Source: Flammeovirgaceae bacterium UBA5867 (GTDB lineage Bacteria > Bacteroidota > Bacteroidia > Cytophagales > Cyclobacteriaceae). Taken from it: a stretch of DNA of 6,928 nucleotides. Location: positions 36,402 through 43,329 of the forward strand of contig DJFR01000098.1 in assembly GCA_002432545.1 (NCBI GenBank). Direction: 5' to 3'. Position numbers and translations under genes: made by a program. Under the pieces are notes generated by a model. The model was given only the letters and a program-made list of their open reading frames with translations. It made no database searches and had not been told where the DNA came from. Shown piece after piece: positions 1 to 6,269 of this stretch; within the stretch, counting starts at the first letter, position 1; every line of letters starts with the position of its first letter.

Positions 1-339
1 CCGGTTAATTTTCTCCTGATTGAATCGCTTCAGCGCTTTCATCAATATTATGGAGAAGACTTTAAAGTGGAACATCCTACCGGTTCCGGACAGATGCGCA
101 CACTCTATGAAATTGCCGATGATCTGTCTGCACGGCTGGTGAGCATCTTTACGAAAGATCACGAGGGCAAACGCGCGGTTTACAATCACGACAAGCGCAT
201 GCAACTCGATCCGGACTTCAGCAAGTATATTTTATTCTATGAATACTTTCATGGAGACAGTGGGAGAGGCGTAGGGGCATCGCATCAAACCGGATGGACC
301 GGGCTCGTTGCAAAGCTGATTCAGCGCATGAACGCATAG
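1..339 (+). CDS. GH63/MGH1-like glucosidase, C-terminal fragment (5' end outside window)
   Basis: The frame is open from base 1 to a TAG at 337-339, giving 112 residues of a protein whose start lies upstream. The tail reads like bacterial 'glucosidase' proteins of the GH63 / mannosylglycerate-hydrolase-like (MGH1) group, which have an (alpha/alpha)6 barrel and usually several hundred residues. Visible family marks are NFLLIESL (residues 3-10), HPTGSG (25-30) and the long motif YEYFHGDSG...GASHQTGWTG (80-101). By family analogy Glu81 in YEYF sits where GH63-like enzymes carry the second catalytic carboxylate; this is inferred from the motif. The substrate cannot be told from this fragment; an alpha-glucoside or a mannosyl/glucosyl-glycerate is possible. 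The GTG at 67 is an internal valine codon, not a start. A terminator hairpin begins about 50 bp downstream, so the transcript probably ends here. Confidence 0.85.
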   Translation, partial: PVNFLLIESLQRFHQYYGEDFKVEHPTGSGQMRTLYEIADDLSARLVSIFTKDHEGKRAVYNHDKRMQLDPDFSKYILFYEYFHGDSGRGVGASHQTGWTGLVAKLIQRMNA

Positions 340-387
340 ATATATAGCAGCGATATATGCCCGCGAAATGGTATATACTATAAACGA

Positions 388-425
388 AAAAACCGATAAC
401 ATCCCGTCTGGAATTATCGGTTTTT
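388..425 (+). terminator. Rho-independent terminator after the GH63-like gene
   Basis: The arms AAAAACCGATAA (388-399) and TTATCGGTTTTT (414-425) are perfect complements of 12 bp around a 14-nt loop. The stem is flanked by an A-run on the left and a T-run on the right, so it could work in both directions. The G+C core is short (CCG/CGG plus one A-T step), so strength is uncertain, but its place 49 bp after the stop codon of the first gene supports the call. Confidence 0.72.
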
Positions 426-433
426 AATCCTAA

Positions 434-450
434 CCTGCCTACCTGTAGGC
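434..450. repeat. Short palindromic element CCTGCCTAC..GTAGGC
   Basis: GCCTA (437-441) pairs with TAGGC (446-450) around a 4-nt loop, or GCCTAC with GTAGGC (445-450) around 2 nt. The left arm extends as CCTGCCTAC (434-442), but the right arm breaks down after GTAGGC. It resembles the CCTGCCTAC-type palindromes that I recall as dispersed repeats between genes in Bacteroidota; that link is from memory, not from a search. It lies just after the terminator, a common place for such repeats. Confidence 0.4.
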
Positions 451-523
451 AATAGATGCTCGAATATAGACAATATTAAATATCAATCCATTCAATCATA
501 AAATATTTATGTTATTCACACCG

Positions 524-553
524 TTGTGTCGCATCAAAGTATATATATGTTTA
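524..553 (+). promoter_or_regulatory. Candidate Bacteroidetes-type promoter (TTG-N19-TATGTTTA)
   Basis: TTG at 524-526 is followed after 19 bp by TATGTTTA (546-553), which differs from the TAnnTTTG -7 consensus of Bacteroidetes housekeeping promoters only at the last base. The spacing is right for that class. If real, transcription would start near 560 and run about 430 nt before the GH105 start codon, an unusually long leader. AT-rich DNA yields such matches by chance, so confidence is low. Confidence 0.25.
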
Positions 554-782
554 ACCTTTTGATGTTTTACTGTAGAAAACGTTTCACATCACATAAAAAG
601 TTACTCTATTAAAAAGTCGTGCCATGTATATTCAGGAAGAAGGTATAGACTCATAAAGAATGAAAAGTTGAGGTTATTATTTATTGTGTGCGTGGTGTTA
701 GAAGCAGATTAGAAAATCAGTAAAACGAAGCTTCTTATATAAAGGACTCTTATTATAATATAGAGAATCTCTAAGTTTTATG

Positions 783-875
783 AGCAAAGTGTTTGCTGCA
801 GTGCAGACGCTCTGTTTGATAATGGTGGAGACCTTCCAAATCATTTCGCTCCAGCCGTGGAGGAGGAGCGCCTCC
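783..875. other. Hairpin-dense patch in the gap before the GH105 gene
   Basis: Within 93 bp there are several inverted repeats: AGCAAA/TTTGCT (783-788 with 792-797, 3-nt loop), CTGCA/TGCAG (796-800 with 802-806, separated by one base), TGGA/TCCA (826-829 with 835-838), CTCCA/TGGAG (849-853 with 858-862) and GGAGG/CCTCC (859-863 with 871-875). Some overlap and cannot all form together. The patch is richer in G+C than the DNA on either side. Short open frames cross it on both strands (43 codons at 780-911 on +, 36 codons at 771-881 on -), neither of which I recognise. It could be a structured leader or small RNA, a dispersed repeat, or decayed mobile DNA. Confidence 0.3.
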
Positions 876-991
876 CGTCATGTCGCTTATGTGCTATTAC
901 TTACTTTTTAGTAGATTCGAGATTATAACCAGTTATTTCATTCGATAGAATCAATAATCCATTAACAAACCCAACCTCCATTATTATCCGT

Positions 992-2071
992 ATGAAACGC
1001 TCTACTTATTTAGGTGCCTTCATGTTGTTACTCATCAGTACAACAGCATGGTGCCAGAAGAAAGATCAGGATCAGTTCAGCAAAACGTTCATCACAAACC
1101 AGATGAAGAAAGTATGTGACTGGCAATTGAACAATCCGGTAACGATCAACGAAAAAAATGAAAATGATTGGGCCCGCGCTGCATTCTATACGGGCGTGAT
1201 GGCCACATACCAGACAACAAAAGATGAAAAGTATTTGAATGCTGCGATCAAATGGTCTGAATCCTTCGACTGGCAATTAGCAAAACGCTTCCGTCACGCT
1301 GACGATCACGCAAAAGGACAAACGTATCTTGAAATATATACTTTGAAGAAAGATTCAAGGATGATTGAAGACACAAAGAATACATTTGATTCGCTGATAC
1401 TCACTGCCAAACCCGGTCGTGAAGACTGGTGGTGGTGCGATGCATTGTATATGGCGCCTCCTGTACTGGCAAGATTAGCAGCTGCTACAGGCGATAAAAA
1501 GTATATCGATTATCTCAACACCATGTTCTGGGATACATACGATTTTCTCTACGACAAAGAAGAACACCTTTTCTATCGCGATAAAAGTTATTTTGATAAG
1601 AAGACACCGTCCGGCAAGAAAACATTTTGGGCGCGCGGCAACGGTTGGGTAATGGGAGGCACGGTGCGCGTACTGCAATATCTTCCGAAAGACAATCCGG
1701 AGTATAGCCGTTACGTTGCATTGCTGAAAGCGATGGCAGCTTCCGTGAAAAAGATACAAAGTAAAGATGGTTTGTGGCGTCCGAGTTTACTCGATGAAAA
1801 CGAAGTGCCGCATCCGGAAACCAGTGGTTCTGCATTTTTCTGCTATGCATTAACATGGGGCATCAACAACGGTATACTCGATAAAAAGGAATATCTGCCA
1901 GTAGTACAAAAAGCTTGGAAAGGTCTGAACACCTATGTAACACACGAAGGGAAACTGCAATGGGTACAACCCATCGGTGCTGCCCCCGACAAAGTAACCA
2001 TCGACAACAACCAGGAGTATGGATCGGGAGCGTATTTGCTGGCAGGAAGCGAACTCGCCAAGTTGAAATAG
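992..2071 (+). CDS. Secreted GH105 unsaturated glycuronyl hydrolase
   Basis: This 359-residue protein belongs to GH88/GH105, whose GH105 members (YteR type) remove the 4,5-unsaturated uronic acid left at the non-reducing end of pectin or other uronate oligosaccharides after lyase cleavage. Family marks in order are DDHAKGQ (residues 104-110), WWWCDALYMAPP (146-157), WARGNGW (213-219), ETSGSA (276-281) and EYGSGAYLLAGSE (342-354). Asp150 in the WCDALYM motif corresponds to the catalytic acid, and Asp104/105 to the second conserved acid. Length is normal for the family. An N-terminal signal peptide (about residues 1-21, MKRS, hydrophobic core, TTAWCQ) points to export; Cys21 follows Ala-Trp, a poor lipobox, so a periplasmic protein is more likely than a lipoprotein. 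No Shine-Dalgarno sequence precedes the ATG. Specificity (rhamnogalacturonyl, glucuronyl or other) cannot be fixed from sequence alone. Confidence 0.93.
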   Translation: MKRSTYLGAFMLLLISTTAWCQKKDQDQFSKTFITNQMKKVCDWQLNNPVTINEKNENDWARAAFYTGVMATYQTTKDEKYLNAAIKWSESFDWQLAKRFRHADDHAKGQTYLEIYTLKKDSRMIEDTKNTFDSLILTAKPGREDWWWCDALYMAPPVLARLAAATGDKKYIDYLNTMFWDTYDFLYDKEEHLFYRDKSYFDKKTPSGKKTFWARGNGWVMGGTVRVLQYLPKDNPEYSRYVALLKAMAASVKKIQSKDGLWRPSLLDENEVPHPETSGSAFFCYALTWGINNGILDKKEYLPVVQKAWKGLNTYVTHEGKLQWVQPIGAAPDKVTIDNNQEYGSGAYLLAGSELAKLK

Positions 2072-2106
2072 CTTCGAGCTTTGAGTTTTTGGGCCGCTGG
2101 CCGCAA

Positions 2107-2207
2107 GCTGCTGGTTACTGGAAGATACAGCTGATTTATTTTAGTTTACTGCTAACCGTATTGGTTACGATAAACCTGTATTTTCTAGCAGCCAGAAGCT
2201 AGCAGCT
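2107..2207. repeat. Long imperfect inverted repeat, GCTAGC-rich
   Basis: AGCTGCTGGTTACTGG (2107-2122) matches the reverse complement of 2192-2207 at 13 of 16 bases, with 69 bp between the arms. A tandem GCTAGCA pair overlaps the right arm (2198-2204 and 2205-2211), and a nested TAACC/GGTTA hairpin sits inside (2153-2157 with 2163-2167). Smaller palindromes lie to the left: AGCT/AGCT around the stop codon (2070-2080) and GGCC/GGCC (2092-2102). The left flank ends in T5 (2086-2090) and the right in T5 (2214-2218), so a folded transcript could also terminate here. AGCT/GCTAGC-rich spacers of this kind recur in Bacteroidota genomes as I remember them, so a dispersed intergenic repeat is likely. 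No gene lies in 2072-2286. Confidence 0.5.
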
Positions 2208-2235
2208 AGCAACTTTTTATTTCATACATTGGCAC

Positions 2236-2266
2236 TTTGAAGAGCGATTTGCTTCGTGCAAATTTG
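2236..2266 (+). promoter_or_regulatory. Bacteroidetes-type promoter of the YegD-like gene, overlapping a 14-bp palindrome
   Basis: TTTG (2236-2239) is followed after exactly 19 bp by CAAATTTG (2259-2266), a 7-of-8 match to the TAnnTTTG -7 consensus, with perfect -33 sequence and spacing. The start of transcription would fall near 2273, about 14 nt before the ATG at 2287. The -7 element lies inside a perfect 14-bp palindrome, GTGCAAATTTGCAC (2256-2269), which could be an operator or a chance extension of the promoter. The following bases (TTTGCACCC) are of a kind I recall downstream of the -7 box in this phylum. Confidence 0.6.
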
Positions 2267-2286
2267 CACCCTTGAAAACAGATAAG

Positions 2287-3543
2287 ATGTCCGGTATTTC
2301 GTGTGGAATTGATTTCGGAACTTCCAATTCCAGTGTAGCCCTAGCCAGTAATAACAACGTGAGCCTTGTGCCGGTAGAAGGTTCGCACGTAACAATTCCC
2401 AGCGCTATATTTTTCAACCAGCTTGATAACAAAGCTTTCTATGGTCGCGCGGCTGTCGCCATGTTTTTAGAAAGACATGAAGGTCGTTTCATGCGGAGTC
2501 TCAAACGCGTACTCGGTACATCGCTGATGAAACAAGGTACACTCGTGAATGGTAAACTCAAGAAGTTTGACCATATCATCGCTTCTTTTCTTCGAAACAT
2601 AAAAATGAAAGCGGATGCTACTGCGGGTATTTCCATTGAACATGTGGTGATGGGGCGACCGGTACATTTCGTTGATAACGATCCGGGAGCAGATCAGCGT
2701 GCTGAACAGGAGCTGAGAGATATAGCCTTGAGCATAGGCTTCAAACATATAGACTTTCAGTTTGAACCGATCGCAGCAGCATTCGCGCACGAAGTAAAGA
2801 TCAGCGGAGAGAAACTTGCGCTTGTAGCTGATCTCGGTGGTGGTACATCTGACTTTACCGTGATACGATTGTCCAATAAAAATACACGCAAGGCCGATCG
2901 CTCATCCGATATATTAGCAAACACCGGTGTGCGCATTGGTGGTAATGATTTTGACAGAGATCTTAGTCTCGCGGCTATCATGCCCGAGATCGGGTATAAA
3001 AGTACCTATGGAGAAAAAAATCTGGAGGTGCCGTTGAAGCCATATCATGACCTGGCAGAATGGAGCAAAGTAAATTTCCTCTATACTCCGAAGATCATGA
3101 CGCAAATGAGACAGTTACTCAACAGCTCTCATGATCGAAAACGTTTTTCGCGCTTGCTGCAAATACTCGAACAGGAAACAGGACATGCTGTGCTGGCTGC
3201 AACTGAAGAAACTAAAATTGCCTTGACATCAGCATCAGTCTATCATACGCCTTTCAGCTTCCTCGAAGAAGGACTATATATACCGGTGATGCGCAAACAG
3301 TTTGAAGAAGCGATTCGCCTGGAAGTAGCGCGTATACTTGATTCGGTAATGCAATGTCTGCGCGAAGCCGGAGTACGCAAAGAAGATATAGATTTAGTTA
3401 TACTTACCGGTGGTTCAACGGAAGTGCCGCTCATACAAACCGAATTCCGACAACTGTTTCCCAACGCAGCACTCGCGGATGAGAACAAACTTTCCAGCGT
3501 AGGGCTGGGCCTTGCTTACGACAGTCAGAACCGGTATCAGTAA
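2287..3543 (+). CDS. yegD: YegD-type Hsp70-like ATPase lacking a substrate-binding domain
   Basis: This 418-residue protein is an Hsp70/actin-fold ATPase of the YegD type. Nucleotide-binding motifs are in order: phosphate 1 GIDFGTSNSS (residues 7-16), phosphate 2 DLGGGTSDF (182-190) and adenosine ILTGGSTEVP (372-381). GRP (123-125), FEPIAAAF (159-166) and RIGGNDFD (216-223) match the pattern of E. coli YegD, as does a charged helical stretch before EETKIALTSA (307-316). The chain ends after the ATPase domain, so the beta-sandwich and lid that bind clients in DnaK are absent; about 420-450 residues is usual for YegD. Its client and cellular role are unknown. The ATG at 2287 is preferred over an in-frame TTG at 2272 because the TTG lies at or before the predicted transcription start. 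No DnaJ or GrpE gene is nearby. Confidence 0.9.
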   Translation: MSGISCGIDFGTSNSSVALASNNNVSLVPVEGSHVTIPSAIFFNQLDNKAFYGRAAVAMFLERHEGRFMRSLKRVLGTSLMKQGTLVNGKLKKFDHIIASFLRNIKMKADATAGISIEHVVMGRPVHFVDNDPGADQRAEQELRDIALSIGFKHIDFQFEPIAAAFAHEVKISGEKLALVADLGGGTSDFTVIRLSNKNTRKADRSSDILANTGVRIGGNDFDRDLSLAAIMPEIGYKSTYGEKNLEVPLKPYHDLAEWSKVNFLYTPKIMTQMRQLLNSSHDRKRFSRLLQILEQETGHAVLAATEETKIALTSASVYHTPFSFLEEGLYIPVMRKQFEEAIRLEVARILDSVMQCLREAGVRKEDIDLVILTGGSTEVPLIQTEFRQLFPNAALADENKLSSVGLGLAYDSQNRYQ

Positions 3544-3636
3544 ATACGGTAGAGCATGTAGTACAAAATGGAGTATCTGTTTCAACGTATCAATCCTATA
3601 GATAAAGCGACTGGAATGATGTGAAAACATTTCCCG

Positions 3637-3675
3637 CTGCCTAGCATGGAAAGCATGGCAGGATTTCTATTTTTA
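3637..3675 (+). terminator. Possible weak terminator after the YegD-like gene
   Basis: CTGCC (3637-3641) pairs with GGCAG (3657-3661) and ATG (3646-3648) with CAT (3654-3656), leaving a 4-nt bulge on the left arm; a T-rich tract (TTTCTATTTTTA) follows from 3664. The hairpin is built on a direct repeat, AGCATGG (3643-3649 and 3652-3658). The fold is imperfect and the T-tract interrupted, so termination is only plausible. The rest of the 3544-3803 spacer shows a 5-bp hairpin TGTCG/CGACA (3696-3700 with 3706-3710) and no clear promoter. Confidence 0.3.
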
Positions 3676-3803
3676 TAAAAGCAATTCACCGTAATTGTCG
3701 ACCAACGACAGTATTCAATAGACCAAGCGGGACCGTACGCAGTAATCATTTGAGGGGGCTTTGCGTTATAGAAAAGATTCCGTGCTAAACGAAAAATATA
3801 CCT

Positions 3804-5246
3804 ATGCGATATACTCCATTTTCATGTACACGATACCTGCTGGCAATAGCGATCATTTTTTTACTCGCTACTTGTAAAGATGATGAAGTAGCACCTTCCA
3901 ACACGACAGCTACCACAGAAGAAAACGAACACGTTAACAACTGGATACTCGAAAACATGAAGTTCTGGTATCTGTGGAATGACAAGATTCCAGCGTCACC
4001 AGATCTGACAGAAGCACCTGCAGATTTTTTTGAGTCACTGCTTTATACTACTGAAGACCGGTTCTCATGGATACAGGAAAATTATACGGAGCTGCTCAAC
4101 TCGCTGCAAGGTGTAAGCAAAGAAGGCGGCTATGAATACAGACTATACCGCGAAAGCTCGTCCAATAATAATGTGATTGCGCAGATTGTATATATCAAAC
4201 CATCGTCACCGGCAGAGCAGGCCGGTCTAAAGCGCGGTGATGTGATTACCTATATTAACGATCAGCAAATCACATTGTCCAATTACCAGACATTGATCAG
4301 TGCCATTGCAGAAAATCATACCATCCGCTATCGTCCGTTATTGATTGACGAAGAAAAATTCGACATCGAAAAAACAGCTTCGATTACTACTGTAGAGTAC
4401 CAGGAAGATCCGAACTACCTGCATACCGTTATTGAAAACGGTGACCACAAGGTCGGGTACTTCGTATATAATTTCTTCGCGACAGGTTCCACTTCATCGA
4501 GCACTACCTATGATGATGAGATGGAGGCAGTCTTCAGCGATTTTAAATCACAAGGTATAACAGACCTTGTACTCGATCTCCGGTTTAACAGCGGAGGTTC
4601 AGAGACATCTGCTAACAACCTGGCCAGTCTCATCGGCACCGGTGTAACCAGCAGTAATGTTTTTCTGAAGCGTGAGTATAACGATGAAGTAGAGAACGAA
4701 ATCGTGAACGATGCTTCTCTTGGCGAAGCATACCTCACCAGCAATTTCAAAACGAAAGCATCGAATGTAGGCAGTCAATTGCAAAACAGCAGGCTCTATG
4801 TGCTGGCGAGTTCGCGTACGGCTTCGGCAAGTGAACTGGTGATCAACGCACTGAAGCCCTATATGGATGTATTTGTTGTGGGTGATACAACCTACGGTAA
4901 GAATGTAGGCTCTATATCCATCTACGATGAAAACGATACTAAAAATACATGGGGCATGCAGCCGATCGTAGTGAAAGTATATAACAGCCTGAACCAGTCT
5001 GACTACTCCAAAGGTTTTGTTCCGAATATACTCAATGAAGACAACAGCCTGTATGTATACCCGCTGGGTGACTCGCGCGAAAAATTACTGAGTCTGGCGC
5101 TGCAGCAGATCACCGGGCAGGCAACCGGTGGCAGAATGGCCGATCGGGAGAAAAAAGAATTCATCGGCTCATCGCTGGATGAAAAAGCACGTGGCTTTAC
5201 ATTGAATGTAGACCAGGTCGATATAAAGAAAGTGATCGTACATTGA
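3804..5246 (+). CDS. S41 family C-terminal processing peptidase, surface lipoprotein
   Basis: This 480-residue serine protease belongs to the Prc/CtpA (S41) family, which cleaves proteins near their C termini with a Ser-Lys dyad. The N terminus is a lipoprotein signal: hydrophobic residues 11-22, lipobox LATC with Cys24. KDDE follows at 25-28, resembling the Lys plus two acidic residues that mark lipoproteins for the cell surface in Bacteroidota. An N-terminal helical region (43-105) precedes a PDZ domain (about 110-180; SPAEQAGLKRGD at 135-146). The protease core follows, with DLRFNSGG (258-265), nucleophile Ser341 in TASASE (339-344) and Lys366 in TTYGK. The 25-residue spacing between Ser and Lys is the same as in E. 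coli Prc and plant D1 protease. The enzyme should therefore be active; its substrate is unknown. It appears to be a single-gene transcript, ended by the terminator at 5274-5308. Confidence 0.93.
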   Translation: MRYTPFSCTRYLLAIAIIFLLATCKDDEVAPSNTTATTEENEHVNNWILENMKFWYLWNDKIPASPDLTEAPADFFESLLYTTEDRFSWIQENYTELLNSLQGVSKEGGYEYRLYRESSSNNNVIAQIVYIKPSSPAEQAGLKRGDVITYINDQQITLSNYQTLISAIAENHTIRYRPLLIDEEKFDIEKTASITTVEYQEDPNYLHTVIENGDHKVGYFVYNFFATGSTSSSTTYDDEMEAVFSDFKSQGITDLVLDLRFNSGGSETSANNLASLIGTGVTSSNVFLKREYNDEVENEIVNDASLGEAYLTSNFKTKASNVGSQLQNSRLYVLASSRTASASELVINALKPYMDVFVVGDTTYGKNVGSISIYDENDTKNTWGMQPIVVKVYNSLNQSDYSKGFVPNILNEDNSLYVYPLGDSREKLLSLALQQITGQATGGRMADREKKEFIGSSLDEKARGFTLNVDQVDIKKVIVH

Positions 5247-5273
5247 TCGTCCTGTAAAATATACCCAGTTCAC

Positions 5274-5308
5274 AACGGGGTGCCTGTACGGCATCCCGTT
5301 TTTGTTTT
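5274..5308 (+). terminator. Strong Rho-independent terminator after the S41 peptidase gene
   Basis: AACGGGGTGCC (5274-5284) pairs with GGCATCCCGTT (5290-5300) as an 11-bp stem with a single G-T wobble and a 5-nt loop. T5 (5299-5303), then G, then T4 follow. It lies 27 bp after the peptidase stop codon and separates that gene from the acetyltransferase. Confidence 0.88.
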
Positions 5309-5381
5309 CATAATTCCACGGCACACGGAGAAGGAGGGCAGGTATATTGGAAAGTTTTTTAGATTCACATTTGAAATCAAT

Positions 5382-5837
5382 ATGATAACACTCGTCAGGA
5401 CCAACTCCGGTGATGCCGGCTTCCAGAAACTGGTTGAGCAACTGGATCACGAACTCTATGAACGTTATGGTAACGAGATGGACTTTTATGGACAATTTAA
5501 CAAGCTCCACGCCATTCAACATGTAGTCGTGGCTTACCAGGATGCTATACCGGTAGGGTGCGGCGCGTTTAAATTATATAGCGAACATACAGTCGAGATC
5601 AAGCGCATGTTTGTAACCAGGTCATTTCGCGGGCATGGTATTGCAGCCAGTGTATTAAAAGCGCTTGAACAATGGGCTGCCGAATTGAACTATAGCGAAT
5701 CTATACTTGAAACCGGAACAAATCAACCGGAGGCGGTGGCCCTCTATAAAAAGAGCGGCTATACGATCATGGAAAATTATGGACAGTATGCAGGCGTTGA
5801 TGGAAGTATATGCATGCGAAAGTCAGTGAGGGATTAG
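5382..5837 (+). CDS. GNAT family N-acetyltransferase
   Basis: This 151-residue cytoplasmic protein has the GNAT fold, which moves the acetyl group of acetyl-CoA to an amine. The central strand VEIKRMFVTRSFRGHGIA (residues 71-88) carries the acetyl-CoA pyrophosphate loop, R-x-x-x-x-RGHGIA. ETGTNQPEAVALYKKSGY (110-127) is the usual motif B with the conserved Tyr in its final helix. Length is typical for a single-domain enzyme. The N-terminal half (residues 1-50) does not point to a substrate. The ATG at 5382 is chosen because the frame's earlier GTG at 5280 lies inside the terminator stem-loop and would add 34 residues unlike GNAT sequence. No Shine-Dalgarno sequence is visible. A CACATTTG at 5366-5373 resembles a -7 box, but no TTG lies at the right distance upstream. 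The next gene begins 15 bp after the stop. Confidence 0.9.
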   Translation: MITLVRTNSGDAGFQKLVEQLDHELYERYGNEMDFYGQFNKLHAIQHVVVAYQDAIPVGCGAFKLYSEHTVEIKRMFVTRSFRGHGIAASVLKALEQWAAELNYSESILETGTNQPEAVALYKKSGYTIMENYGQYAGVDGSICMRKSVRD

Positions 5838-5852
5838 TAAACGATTAGATCT

Positions 5853-6230
5853 ATGCAGGAAAATGTAACACTGAACATCACGAGCGAAGTAGTGGCTGCC
5901 GTGATTAACAACGAAGCAGATAAAGAACAACGCATCGTTGATTTTATAATGAAGCACCAGGCCGATCTGCAGGCGATGATTGCCAGTTATTGGTTTACCC
6001 GCAAGGCCAATGTACTCAATGTGTCTGTTTCTGGTGATGGCATTCGGTTTACAACTGCCGTTAGTGGAATGTTTGTAGTAAAATATACCGTATCGTATTT
6101 CTTTGCGTGTGATGATATTACCACGAATAAGCAGGAGACCATGATCTGCACATTCGATGTAGACCTCGGCCGGCACGCCATTACGATTACCGGTGAAAAA
6201 GAACCGGAGCGTGTGCCAGACGAATTCTGA
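5853..6230 (+). CDS. Conserved-looking protein of unknown function, 125 residues
   Basis: I do not recognise a family. The protein has no signal peptide or membrane segment and should be cytoplasmic. The first third looks helical (about residues 9-45, acidic and basic residues with regular hydrophobic spacing). The rest reads as a run of beta strands: VLNVSVSG (54-61), GIRFTTAV (63-70), MFVVKYTVSYFFAC (72-85), MICTFDVDLG (96-105) and AITITGE (108-114), with a charged, Pro-containing tail. This suggests a small alpha-plus-beta domain. It starts 15 bp after the acetyltransferase gene and ends 39 bp before the GH43 gene, on the same strand with no terminator between, so cotranscription with both is likely. 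Sensible codons, a normal ATG and the tight spacing support a real gene. A link to the acetyltransferase is only inferred from position. Confidence 0.75.
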   Translation: MQENVTLNITSEVVAAVINNEADKEQRIVDFIMKHQADLQAMIASYWFTRKANVLNVSVSGDGIRFTTAVSGMFVVKYTVSYFFACDDITTNKQETMICTFDVDLGRHAITITGEKEPERVPDEF

Positions 6231-6269
6231 AACAACGATATATACTTCGCTATACTATACCCAAACTCT

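Larger units (their letters stand above)
340..991. other. 652-bp AT-rich intergenic region
   Basis: No convincing gene is present on either strand. The stretch holds the terminator at 388-425, the palindrome at 434-450, a promoter-like pair at 524-553 and a less AT-rich, hairpin-dense patch at about 783-875; these are listed separately. The rest (about 455-780 and 912-991) is strongly AT-rich, broken by stops in all frames, and shows no tRNA fold or known riboswitch core. The gap is unusually long for this window, where the other spacers are 15-260 bp. It may hold the control region of the GH105 gene, an unlisted RNA, or the remains of lost sequence. Confidence 0.6.

Noticed and set aside
771..881. 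36-codon frame on the - strand in the same patch
   Set aside because: Too short, unrecognised and stopped by an in-frame TAG just upstream of its ATG; kept only as a hint that the patch may be a remnant.
780..911. 43-codon ATG frame on the + strand in the long gap
   Set aside because: No recognisable motif, no good start context, and a similar-sized frame on the other strand covers the same bases; more likely chance in a G+C-richer patch.
1915..2202. 95-codon frame overlapping the end of the GH105 gene and the inverted repeat
   Set aside because: It lies in another frame of a clear gene and continues into repetitive spacer; no family features.
2272..2286. TTG start for the YegD-like protein
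   Set aside because: It lies at or before the predicted transcription start, and the ATG at 2287 places the first phosphate motif at residue 7, as is usual.
3544..3803. Promoter for the S41 peptidase gene
   Set aside because: TTTG strings at 3749-3752 and 3760-3763 lack the TA and the upstream TTG at proper spacing, so no promoter could be called.
5280..5381. Extended GTG start for the acetyltransferase
   Set aside because: The GTG lies inside the stem-loop of the peptidase terminator, and the added residues do not resemble GNAT sequence; the ATG at 5382 gives a normal-length protein.
5382..6230. GNAT plus small protein as a toxin-antitoxin pair
   Set aside because: GNAT toxins of the TacT type normally follow a ribbon-helix-helix antitoxin; here the partner is downstream, larger and beta-rich, with no such DNA-binding motif.
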